Both the position numbers and the translations under genes were made by a program. The notes under the pieces were generated by a model, which saw nothing but the letters and a program-made list of their open reading frames with translations, made no database searches and was not told the DNA's origin. Below, in pieces: positions 1 to 7,049 of a DNA stretch of 11,727 nt. The stretch lies in contig CAKKOZ010000149.1 of assembly GCA_919901335.1 (NCBI GenBank), forward strand, positions 1 to 11,727. Direction: 5' to 3'. Every line of letters begins with the position of its first letter. Positions within the stretch are counted from its first letter, which is position 1. This DNA is from Nitrospiria bacterium (GTDB taxonomy: Bacteria > Nitrospirota > Nitrospiria > JACQBZ01).

Positions 1-53
1 GTCGGTGCCACGGGGTCGTGGCCTTCCCGATCGCGGACTGTTTCCGTTGCCAT
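1..53 (-). CDS. possible start of a further gene of the operon (partial)
   Basis: An ATG at 53 opens a frame that stays open to the window edge (begins M-A-T-E-T-V-R-D-R-E-G). It lies 21 bp after the stop of the TonB-like gene on the same strand, with a GGGA just upstream as a weak ribosome binding site. Seventeen codons are too few to recognise a family or prove coding. It may be the next member of the operon or simply non-coding sequence. Confidence 0.25.
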   Translation of the reverse strand, partial: MATETVRDREGHDPVAP

Positions 54-74
54 TCCCGACCAAAATAGGGGCCA

Positions 75-1109
75 TTACCCGGCGATGGAAAACACGATCG
101 GATAGGTGATCGTTACATCCCCGGCCGGGACGGGGGGGAACTTCCATTGCAGAACCCGCTTGAGGAGCGCTTCTTCAAACGGGGGATGGTTCATCGAACT
201 TTCGACCACCCGGCCGTCGATGACGTCGCCGGCGGCGGTAATGACAAAGTCGACCGTCACCGTGCCGCGAAGCGTCGGGTTTTCCCGAAGGGCCTTATTG
301 TACAGGAAACTGATCCCGCCTTTATACGAGTCCACGACCTGGGCAACGGACTCGTAGGTCCTCGGGCTCTTTCCATCCTCAAAGCCTTTGATCTGGAACG
401 GGCTTTCCACCGCCGTGGTCTTGCGTGCGGCGAGGGGTGAGCGGCCGACATCCTTCGGAAAGTCTCCAATCATCGGATTGATCCCACCGCTTCCGGCCAT
501 GACGGACCCTCCTCCGGAGGATTTTGACTTTTGGATCGATTTCTCCAACTGGGCCACGATGTCGTCGATTCCGCCGCTTGCGGAGGGAGACGTTTGAAGG
601 GCTGCGCCGGACGCCGCCTTGGGCGCTTGTGAAAGTCCCTTGATCTCCGAAAAAACCTTTTTCAACTTTTGATCCGGGACGCTCTCCGCTTCGCTTTTGT
701 GTTCCGACTGTTTTAAAAGTTTAAGAAGGCCGCTGTTCATCGCCACCTCCATGTTCTTTTTCCGCTGGGCCTCCTGCTGGGCCCGTACCTCTTCCGGGCT
801 GGGACCTTCCTGCTTGGCCACTTCCTGAGCCTTCTCTTTGGACGACTCCGGTTTGAGTTCCTCTTTTTCCTCTTCCTTGGCTTTTTCCCCGACCTTCGGC
901 TCCTCCTTCTTGGCTTGCGTAACAAGGGGCGGCAGGGGTTTTGACGCCTCAATAATCAGCTTGGCGATGCGCGGAGAGAGCTGGGTATAATCCTGTCGCT
1001 CGGGTGTTTTGACCGAGACCAGATTGATGACCAGGGCCACCGCACCGTAAAGTAGAATGCAAATCCAGGCGATGCGTTTGAAATTTTGATCGCTGTCTTG
1101 AAATTCCAA
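75..1109 (-). CDS. TonB-like energy transducer with AgmX/PglI-type C-terminal domain
   Basis: Inner-membrane-anchored periplasm-spanning protein, about 344 aa from a TTG at 1109 that lies 11 bp after the preceding stop. Residues 13-33 form one transmembrane helix after a short cytoplasmic tail. A Lys/Glu-rich, probably helical linker follows (about 66-120), then a segment with SGLLKLLKQ (about 126-134) and a Gly/Ser-rich stretch. The last 75-80 residues (about 267-344) include YNKALRENPTLRG, a V-x-V-x-F strand with GDV, and WKFPP before ITYPIVFS. This pattern is that of the TonB-C/AgmX-PglI C-terminal fold. The linker is Lys/Glu-rich, not Pro-rich as in classical TonB. It follows one tolQ-like and two tolR-like genes, so it probably transmits their motion towards the outer membrane. 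A GTG at 1181 would lengthen it by 24 codons but would overlap the previous gene by 61 bp; I prefer the TTG. The substrate or partner is unknown. Confidence 0.85.
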   Translation of the reverse strand: MEFQDSDQNFKRIAWICILLYGAVALVINLVSVKTPERQDYTQLSPRIAKLIIEASKPLPPLVTQAKKEEPKVGEKAKEEEKEELKPESSKEKAQEVAKQEGPSPEEVRAQQEAQRKKNMEVAMNSGLLKLLKQSEHKSEAESVPDQKLKKVFSEIKGLSQAPKAASGAALQTSPSASGGIDDIVAQLEKSIQKSKSSGGGSVMAGSGGINPMIGDFPKDVGRSPLAARKTTAVESPFQIKGFEDGKSPRTYESVAQVVDSYKGGISFLYNKALRENPTLRGTVTVDFVITAAGDVIDGRVVESSMNHPPFEEALLKRVLQWKFPPVPAGDVTITYPIVFSIAG

Positions 1110-1120
1110 GGTTACGCTCT

Positions 1121-1639
1121 TTATGTAGACTCTTTCTGAATCACCGCAAGGTCGATCTGTCCGAACTCGGCCTGACTGCACGTGTACATCACTTTTTCCA
1201 AAAGCCGAAACGGGATATGCTTGTCTCCCAGGATCGTTACGCGGCCCTCGAAGGGTTTACCGGCGCTGAGACCTGCAAAATACTTTGCCTTCTGGGCCGC
1301 GTAGTCCATCTCTTTTTTAAGGGCCGGGATCAGGAGGTCTTCTTCTTTCATCACCGGCCCGACCTCGGCCACCTTGACCCCGTCCAGGAGAATATCCGAC
1401 TGCGTGATCATGACGGTCAAGGTCGTGTGCGGCGTCAGTTGGGCCAGGGATTCCGGCAGCTTCATCCGTTCGGCGGAAGGAATGGCCGAGGCCTCCCCCG
1501 CGAAATTATAGAGCAGGAAGAGCACCAGGTTCGTGAACAGGTCCACAAGCGATGTCAGGGTCAAGACCGTCGAAACGGTCATGACCCCTTTTCTTCGCTC
1601 CGAGAACACCGACCGGTGTCGGATAGGAGATCTTCTCAT
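1121..1639 (-). CDS. ExbD/TolR-like proton channel subunit, second copy (keeps the Asp)
   Basis: Biopolymer-transport ExbD/TolR family, 172 aa. It has a basic cytoplasmic N-terminus (RRSPIRHRSVFSERRKG), one transmembrane helix (about 26-46) and a periplasmic domain ending near 172. The helix begins LTLTSLVDLF, which aligns with the family motif N-x-T-P-x-x-D. Asp33 is the expected proton-carrying residue, but the family Pro is Ser30. In ExbD/TolR the Asp is essential for coupling proton flow to work on TonB/TolA. ATG 1639 overlaps the TGA of the upstream tolR-like gene (ATGA) and has GGGAGAGG just upstream. A longer frame from a TTG at 1675 is unlikely. It sits between the first tolR-like gene and the TonB-like gene. 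Family assignment is firm; the physiological role is inferred. Confidence 0.88.
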   Translation of the reverse strand: MRRSPIRHRSVFSERRKGVMTVSTVLTLTSLVDLFTNLVLFLLYNFAGEASAIPSAERMKLPESLAQLTPHTTLTVMITQSDILLDGVKVAEVGPVMKEEDLLIPALKKEMDYAAQKAKYFAGLSAGKPFEGRVTILGDKHIPFRLLEKVMYTCSQAEFGQIDLAVIQKEST

Positions 1640-2136
1640 TGGACCTCTCCCAGCGAGATATTCGGAAACAACCAATAGCTGGTCTTGTTCCCGTCGGTGA
1701 CCCCGAAGGCGACCCGCGCCGCGTCCATGACCTGCACCAGCACATCATACGGGATATCGGGCTTGCTCAAAATGATCGCGTTGTCCACTCCCGGAAACCG
1801 GGCCTTGATCTGCTGAAGAACGGCCGAAAGGGTCTGGAGGTCCTGTCCGGTTGACGTCGGCTGGACGAGGCTGATGATCTTCGTCCCGTTGGCCACGACC
1901 AGGCCCTTCTCGGTGATCGAAATCGTCAGCACCAGCTGTTCCTCCGGTGAAGGCAGTTGGCTCATCAATTCGGCCGAGGCGGGCGGAGGCAGATAGATCT
2001 CCAGAACGGCCAGACGCGTGAACACGGCCGTGATGAGCAGGAACGGTGCCAGCACCACCAAAATATTCATATACGGGGCAAGATCAATATCCGTGGATTC
2101 CATCTTCCTAACTTGACTTCGGGACCGCGGCAACAT
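1636..2136 (-). CDS. ExbD/TolR-like proton channel subunit, first copy (Asn in place of the Asp)
   Basis: ExbD/TolR family, 166 aa. A short basic N-terminus (PRSRSQVRK) is followed by TDIDLAPYMNILVV and one transmembrane helix, then a periplasmic domain of about 115 aa with the usual alternating strands (LVLTISITEKG, AIILSKPDIPY). It aligns without gaps to E. coli ExbD around DINVTPFIDV, which places Asn24 (codon AAT, 2067-2065) at the essential Asp. The Pro of the motif is kept (Pro21). ATG 2136 is preferred because AAAGGAG lies 8 nt upstream; this gives a 29-bp overlap with the tolQ-like gene. ATG 2103 is an alternative (155 aa) that starts 4 bp after that gene's stop, but its AGGA is too close. 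Probably pairs with the second TolR-like protein inside the TolQ-like pentamer. Confidence 0.88.
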   Translation of the reverse strand: MLPRSRSQVRKMESTDIDLAPYMNILVVLAPFLLITAVFTRLAVLEIYLPPPASAELMSQLPSPEEQLVLTISITEKGLVVANGTKIISLVQPTSTGQDLQTLSAVLQQIKARFPGVDNAIILSKPDIPYDVLVQVMDAARVAFGVTDGNKTSYWLFPNISLGEVQ

Positions 2137-2797
2137 GGCCTGGGCTCCTTTCCGGGGTCACCCCCGTCGGGCGACTCGTGAAAAAGTTGGTCAATTTCGT
2201 TGAGTATTGATCCAGGGAATCAATAATCTTCGTTGTTCGGGATTGGAGAAACGCATAAAACAGAATCAACGGGACGGCCACCATCAACCCGAAGGCCGTC
2301 ATGTTCAAGGCGACCGAGATGCCGCGGGCCAAGAGCACCGCCTTTTGCGAAGGATCGGCCGCGGAGACGGCCGCAAAGGCCCCGATCACCCCGATGATCG
2401 TTCCCAGGAGGCCGAGCAAGGTGGCCACGTTCGCCAGAATCGGCAGATAGGCCGTCCGGCGCTCCAGCGGAGGAAGGATTTCGAGCATGGCCTCCTCCAT
2501 CGAACGCTGAACCGGCTCGCGTTCGGGCGCGGGCTTGGCCGCCCTTAGGCCCGCCAACAGTACATAATGGATCGGCCTTTGGCTGGACTGGCAGAGCTTG
2601 ATGGCATCATTAATCCGTTGATCCGTCAGCGCAGCCTGGATCTGTTTCCATAGCGACTCCGCGTCGGCCGAGGCGCGGGTGATGTATAACATCCGTTCAA
2701 TCACGATGGCCGTTCCGAGCGCGGCCACCAAGAGAACGGGATACATGAAAAACCCGCCCTCAATAAAAAAATTCCCGATCAGATTAAAAATATCCAT
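2108..2797 (-). CDS. TolQ/ExbB/MotA-family proton channel protein
   Basis: Inner-membrane channel subunit of 229 aa, close to the usual TolQ/ExbB size. Three transmembrane helices are visible: about 16-38, 118-143 and 160-184, with a long cytoplasmic loop between the first and second. Family signatures are LGLLGTIIGVIGAF in helix 2 (Thr133) and GISVALNMTAFGL in helix 3 (Thr167). The Glu usual in GI-x-E-AL is Val162 here. TolQ/ExbB pentamers with a TolR/ExbD dimer convert proton flow into motion of a TonB/TolA-like protein. The start ATG has a strong AGGAGG site at 2807-2802, 4 nt upstream. Gene order tolQ-tolR-tolR-tonB matches the AglR/AglQ/AglS motor pattern of Myxococcus more than the tol-pal operon, since no tolA, tolB or pal follows within the window. 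Confidence 0.93.
   Translation of the reverse strand: MDIFNLIGNFFIEGGFFMYPVLLVAALGTAIVIERMLYITRASADAESLWKQIQAALTDQRINDAIKLCQSSQRPIHYVLLAGLRAAKPAPEREPVQRSMEEAMLEILPPLERRTAYLPILANVATLLGLLGTIIGVIGAFAAVSAADPSQKAVLLARGISVALNMTAFGLMVAVPLILFYAFLQSRTTKIIDSLDQYSTKLTNFFTSRPTGVTPERSPGHVAAVPKSS
2145..2151 (-). promoter_or_regulatory. ribosome binding site deciding the start of the first tolR-like gene
   Basis: AAAGGAG on the minus strand, 8 nt before ATG 2136 and inside the end of the tolQ-like gene. The competing ATG at 2103 has only AGGA two bases upstream, so the earlier start is favoured. Confidence 0.55.
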
Positions 2798-2812
2798 TCC
2801 GCCTCCTTTTTT

Positions 2813-3193
2813 TTAGGGCGCCTGACGCGCCCTTTCCATCTGTATTTCCCGGCTGAAGGTGTCTTTGTCCAGCGGGGTATAGATCTCCCCCAGGGACCCT
2901 CCCGGACTCTCCCCTTCGTCCAATAACAACGGGTCCGGGTCCTTCCAGGGCAGTGAATAGCTTAACCGGGGCCGCTCGACGGTACCGACGATCTCGGCCT
3001 CCAGAAGTTTCAACGGCCCCAGGACGTCTTTTAAGTTTCCCGTGATCTCGGTTTCCTTCAATTGAAATGCCCCCCGGTCCTTCCGCGGCGTCGGATCGGA
3101 GTTCTGGGCATGGATCGGCCCGGTGATGCCGATCGACCCGGCCGCAACGATGCCGATCATGACGATCTTAATGTGAGGGCTGATCCACCGCAT
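2813..3193 (-). CDS. small exported protein of unknown family
   Basis: About 126 aa from ATG 3193, overlapping the end of the giant TPR gene by 26 bp. The N-terminus looks like a signal peptide: basic residues (RWISPHIK), a hydrophobic core IVMIGIVAAGSIGI, then GPIHA-Q as a cleavage site near residue 29. The mature part of about 95 aa has FQLKETEITGNLKD followed by a similar strand EAEIVGTVERPRLSYSLPW, then a Asp/Pro-rich stretch and a charged tail. I do not recognise the family. It reads as a small periplasmic protein, possibly with two related beta elements. It is translated between the TPR lipoprotein and the tolQ-like gene (15-bp gap), which suggests a structural or accessory part of the same machine. 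Another in-frame ATG at 3160 (115 aa) would shorten the n-region; neither start has a strong ribosome site. Upstream extension of the frame to 3649 is only a shadow of the TPR gene. Confidence 0.72.
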   Translation of the reverse strand: MRWISPHIKIVMIGIVAAGSIGITGPIHAQNSDPTPRKDRGAFQLKETEITGNLKDVLGPLKLLEAEIVGTVERPRLSYSLPWKDPDPLLLDEGESPGGSLGEIYTPLDKDTFSREIQMERARQAP

Positions 3194-6100
3194 GTCCCGT
3201 CCCGCGCGCCGTTCGTTGTTCCAGATCCGTGATCCAGACATCCACGGCCGGATCCGGACCGGCCCGTTTTTGGTACTCCCGATAGCAACGCATCGCTTCC
3301 AGGGGGCGATCCAGGTAGAGGTCGTACAGAACGCCCAGGTTGTAGTAGGCCGTTGAAAAATCAGGATTGAGCGTGATCGCTTTTCGGTAGGCCTCCTCCG
3401 CCTTCTTGAATGCTCCGTGCTCGCGATACGCGATGGCCAGGTTGTTATACAATTCGGAGGATGCGAACCGTCCGGAGGACGCCGACTCGGCCAGCGAGAT
3501 CGCCATCGCATACTCCGTGACGGCTTCGTCCGGCATGCCACGCCGTCGGAAAAGGACGCCCAGGGCGTTGTGAGGCTCAACGCGATCCGGATTCGACAGG
3601 ACCAACGACTCAAAAACCCGCCGGGCGTTTTCGAGCTGGCCCAGGTCAAAATAGGAGAGCCCTTGTCGATAACCGGAATGGAACTCCATCAGGGCAGGGG
3701 AATTTGAGGTCAGCCCCCGATGGAGGATCTCGTCCCGTTCCCGCTTGCGGTATCGCGCCGGCATGAGCCGCGCCAGATCATCGTAGCTCTGCCTGATCCA
3801 CGAATCGTACAGCCCCAATTGTTGCGCGCGATGGACGTTGCTTTCATACGCCGCGATGGCTTTTTCTTCAAAGGGGTACGCCTGCTCCTCCAGAAGAAAA
3901 TTATATTGGTCCCGTTGTTGCGGGGTCAAATTCTGCGGGCGTTCCGACTCCAGGAGCGCCGTTCGAAATTTTTCAAACACCGTCCCGATCTTTTGGGTGG
4001 CGGCCGTCGTGACCTCGGCCGCGTTGAAGTCGGCCGCCTGGACGTACGCTTCCAGCGCCTCTTTCAACAGTTTCCTTTTCCGCGCCAGGTTTTTCTTGAG
4101 CGGCGAAATCAATTTTACATCGTCGAATTGGGTTACGAGTTCATCCGCCTTCAGAAGATGGGCCCGGGCCACGTAGTATCCGGCCGGCGATGCAGCCGCG
4201 ACGCCCGGGCCATACCGGTCAATGAGCGTCTGAAAAATCGGAAGGGCTTCCTGCCGTCGGCCCTGCTGCAGTTTGGCCCAGGCCAGTTTAAACGTCGTTT
4301 CCACGACCTGTTGATACTCGCCCGGGTATTGGTCCAGGTAGACCCCGAAGATCGTCCCGGCCTTTGCCCAATCACTTAGTTGTTCGTAGAGACGGCCCGC
4401 CGCCAATAACATCTCCCCGCTCGTTTTGCGATCCGGGCTCGATTTGACCGCCGACTCGTATTCTTGCGCCGCTTCCTGCAAGCGCCCGTTGCGCTCATGG
4501 ATCTTGGCCACTTGAATCGCGGCGTGGGTTCCGTAGCTGGACGACGGATAGTCTTGCAGCAAGGCTGCGAAGGCTTGAATCGCCCCGGCCTGATCATCGC
4601 GAGACAGGGCAATGCCGCCGGCATCAAACAGCGCCACCGGCGCCACCTCGCTTCCCGGCACCTCCGCCTGAACGTCCATAAAACCGGCCTGCGCCTCTTG
4701 AAGTTTTCCGGCCGCCTTCAGACCTTCGGCCCGCTTGTACAGTGCGGACGCCCACAGCCGCTTCAGCTCTTCCCGTTCCTGATTCTCGGCCGAGGCCTCA
4801 CCCTGCGCCAATTTTCGGTAGAGGGCCGCGGCCCGCTCGTACGCCCGCTCCTCAAAATGGTGATCCGCCAGAAGCCGCTCCGGACGATAGGTCAGGTCTC
4901 CTTTCGATGGAGTCTGGATCGTCCGGATATTTTCCAACCAGGTCTGCGCCTCCTGAACCTTCCCGTCCGTTAGGAGATTCCGCTCCACCTGCAGCAATGC
5001 CTCCGGTACCTTCCGGCTCAACGCGTGGTCCGGGTAGCGCTGCAGCAGGATCTGAAACAGCGGCAGCGCTTCATCGAACGCATGGCGGAGCAGGGCCACG
5101 CCGGCCCCATCATACAGCGCCACGGGCGCCACGTCGCTTCCCGGCACCTCGGCCTGAACCCGGATGAATTCGGTCTGCGCCTCCCGCAGTTTCCCTGCGT
5201 TATTTAAGGTTTCGGCCTGTTTGTACAGCGAGGAGGCCCATAAACGTTTTAGCTCTTCATCGTCTTCCGGCCTTCCTCCGGTCCGTGCCAGCCGCCGGTA
5301 GCCCGTCGCGGCCTCCTCGTATTTTCCCTCTTCAAAATACGTCCGGGCGATCAGCCGTTGGGCCTTCCGCGAGGCGTTGTCCGTCGGGAGGCCGGCTTTC
5401 ACAATCACCTCGGCCAGGGAACGGGCGGCCGGGACGTCTCCCAATCGAGCATAGGTCTCGGCCCCTTTCCAGAGGACGTCGGTCACGCGGGGATCGTTCG
5501 GAAAGGCCTCCGCAAACTGCCTGCAATTCCGGGCCAGCCGCCGGGCCGGCGGGCCGGACGCGGCATCCGGACCGTCCCGACTCATGATCTTGTCCAGCAT
5601 CGTAATGGCGGCATATCCCGATTCGGCGCTGTCGGGGTGGAGGGGATAATCATAGGCGGTCCGTTCGTACTCGTCCACGGCCTCCGAATCACGCTTAAGT
5701 TCGTACAGGCCTTCGGCCAGAAGGAAATTCATCCTCGACGCGTCCGGCTCTTTCGGAAAAGCCTTCAGGTATCGCCGGTACCAGGCAAGCGCCCGTTCAT
5801 AATCCTGGGGCCGACGGGTCTGCTGCGCCTCCGAGTGGTAAAACAGGGCCAGTTGGCCGACCAGTTTCCGGTGGAGGGGGCGGGCCTTCCCCTGGCTGAC
5901 GGCCGAAGCCCGTTGGTGCCAGAGACTCTCTTCACCAAAACGATCGAAGAAATTCATCCGGGCCTGGTTGGCCAGATCCACCCATTTCAACCGTTGATAG
6001 GCCTCGACGATCTCCATCTGCACCCTCGGGGCGTCTTCGTGAAGTGGATAGGCCTTGATAAAGGACTCGTAGGCCCCGACGGCATCCTGCACCCGCGTCT

Positions 6101-7049
6101 GGGCCATGTACAGATCGCCCAATATCCGGTAGACGAGATCTTCATAATTCCGGTGACCCGTCTTCTCAAAATAATCCTGAATCTTTGTCGGGGGCCCGAG
6201 GTGCGAGAAAGCGGAGGCCATGCCGCGGATGATCTCCAGAACCTCATCCCATTCGGTGGCCGACGGGGTTTGCAGATCGAGCGGCGGCGGGCCGTTGTCC
6301 CTTATGACGCGCTTTCGGTCCGCCAAACGGACAAACGTCGCGACCGCTTTCTCATACTCCTGAAGGGAGAAGTGGGCCCAGCCGAGTTTGTACATCGCCT
6401 GATCCGCCAGATCGGCATCCGTTGCGTTGATCACTTCTTCATAAGCGGCTTGTGCCCGCCGGTACTGGTGCAAATCATAATACGCTTCGGCCAGCCTGAA
6501 GACCGCTTCAGGGTAGAACGGGCTGTTCGGGTAACGGTCCGCCAGTTGCTGCAGAGCAGACAGGACCTGTTCCATCCGACCTTCGTCATCATAAACGTGG
6601 GCGAGCTGGTATAATACCCGATCATTCTCGGGTCGGTCCGGATAGAGAACCCGCAGTCTTTCATACATCGCGCGGGAACGGGTGTGGTCGATGGGTCCGA
6701 CGTGTTGTTTGTACTGCTGGAACTGCCGACGGTGCCTCCGATCTTCGAGCATGAGGTACAGATCGGCCAGGCGATGCATCGCCTCGGCCTTCCGATCGCT
6801 TTTTTCTCCGGGATCGTCGAACCGACGGTCGGGTTGCGGGTTCACCTCGTCTAAGATGGAGTCCTGGGCCATGGGAGCCGATTGATCCTCCATCACCTCG
6901 CTCACAACGGCTTTGATCCTCCAGTCCTCTACGATTTCGAGATGACGGCACCCGTTCAGACCGATCAAAAATACCGCGGCGGCCACCCTGCCGGCCGTTT
7001 TCAAGGCACCCCCAAAACCATCCGGATTTTTTTCAAGGCGCCGTTCCAT
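3168..7049 (-). CDS. giant tetratricopeptide-repeat lipoprotein
   Basis: 1293 aa. The N-terminus has a hydrophobic stretch (about 19-33) ending in LNGC, a lipobox with Cys34; +2 is Arg, so outer-membrane sorting is expected. The rest is almost all helical TPR repeats, for example YPEAVFRLAEAYYDLHQY near the N-terminus and AEEAYRKAITLNPDF and AYYNLGVLYDLY near the C-terminus. It is probably a periplasmic scaffold hung from the outer membrane. Residues 598-653 and 760-815 are about 73% identical (hand count 41 of 56), showing an internal duplication with a 162-residue period. ATG 7049 has AGGA 6 nt upstream and overlaps the preceding TPR gene by 17 bp. TPR proteins accompany the Glt/Agl gliding machinery of Myxococcus, and such scaffolds also occur in secretion and polysaccharide export systems. 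The TPR and lipoprotein calls are firm; the role is inferred. Confidence 0.9.
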   Translation of the reverse strand: MERRLEKNPDGFGGALKTAGRVAAAVFLIGLNGCRHLEIVEDWRIKAVVSEVMEDQSAPMAQDSILDEVNPQPDRRFDDPGEKSDRKAEAMHRLADLYLMLEDRRHRRQFQQYKQHVGPIDHTRSRAMYERLRVLYPDRPENDRVLYQLAHVYDDEGRMEQVLSALQQLADRYPNSPFYPEAVFRLAEAYYDLHQYRRAQAAYEEVINATDADLADQAMYKLGWAHFSLQEYEKAVATFVRLADRKRVIRDNGPPPLDLQTPSATEWDEVLEIIRGMASAFSHLGPPTKIQDYFEKTGHRNYEDLVYRILGDLYMAQTRVQDAVGAYESFIKAYPLHEDAPRVQMEIVEAYQRLKWVDLANQARMNFFDRFGEESLWHQRASAVSQGKARPLHRKLVGQLALFYHSEAQQTRRPQDYERALAWYRRYLKAFPKEPDASRMNFLLAEGLYELKRDSEAVDEYERTAYDYPLHPDSAESGYAAITMLDKIMSRDGPDAASGPPARRLARNCRQFAEAFPNDPRVTDVLWKGAETYARLGDVPAARSLAEVIVKAGLPTDNASRKAQRLIARTYFEEGKYEEAATGYRRLARTGGRPEDDEELKRLWASSLYKQAETLNNAGKLREAQTEFIRVQAEVPGSDVAPVALYDGAGVALLRHAFDEALPLFQILLQRYPDHALSRKVPEALLQVERNLLTDGKVQEAQTWLENIRTIQTPSKGDLTYRPERLLADHHFEERAYERAAALYRKLAQGEASAENQEREELKRLWASALYKRAEGLKAAGKLQEAQAGFMDVQAEVPGSEVAPVALFDAGGIALSRDDQAGAIQAFAALLQDYPSSSYGTHAAIQVAKIHERNGRLQEAAQEYESAVKSSPDRKTSGEMLLAAGRLYEQLSDWAKAGTIFGVYLDQYPGEYQQVVETTFKLAWAKLQQGRRQEALPIFQTLIDRYGPGVAAASPAGYYVARAHLLKADELVTQFDDVKLISPLKKNLARKRKLLKEALEAYVQAADFNAAEVTTAATQKIGTVFEKFRTALLESERPQNLTPQQRDQYNFLLEEQAYPFEEKAIAAYESNVHRAQQLGLYDSWIRQSYDDLARLMPARYRKRERDEILHRGLTSNSPALMEFHSGYRQGLSYFDLGQLENARRVFESLVLSNPDRVEPHNALGVLFRRRGMPDEAVTEYAMAISLAESASSGRFASSELYNNLAIAYREHGAFKKAEEAYRKAITLNPDFSTAYYNLGVLYDLYLDRPLEAMRCYREYQKRAGPDPAVDVWITDLEQRTARGTGHAVDQPSH
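4605..4772 (-). repeat. intragenic duplication, second copy
   Basis: Encodes residues 760-815 of the giant TPR lipoprotein (starts EELKRLWASA, contains VQAEVPGSEVAPVAL). It matches the copy at 5091-5258 with an offset of exactly 486 bp (162 codons). In the best 45-bp stretch (from 4629) only three bases differ. Confidence 0.85.
5091..5258 (-). repeat. intragenic duplication, first copy
   Basis: Encodes residues 598-653 (starts EELKRLWASS, contains VQAEVPGSDVAPVAL). Weaker similarity extends upstream to FEEGKYEEAA (about residue 570), matching FEERAYERAA in the other copy, so the duplicated unit was probably the full 162 residues. Confidence 0.85.

Noticed and set aside
1640..1675. Longer second TolR from a TTG at 1675
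   Set aside because: ATG 1639 has a good ribosome site and the classic ATGA overlap; the extra residues lie in the coding region of the first TolR.
75..2797. Ordinary tol-pal operon
   Set aside because: Two TolR genes, no tolA, tolB, pal or ybgC, and an AgmX/PglI-type tail on the transducer do not fit tol-pal.
2807..2814. Run of eight T as a possible programmed slippage site or terminator
   Set aside because: It follows the stop codon of the small exported gene on the minus strand, reads as A there, and leads directly into the AGGAGG of tolQ; no stem is present.
3194..3649. Upstream extension of the small exported protein frame
   Set aside because: It lies wholly inside the TPR gene in another frame, is rich in Arg, Trp and Ser without structure, and would bury the signal peptide in the middle of the protein.
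5358..6614. 418-codon open frame on the + strand
   Set aside because: Antisense of the TPR lipoprotein gene; the translation has no recognisable domain, and such shadows are expected in G+C-rich coding DNA.
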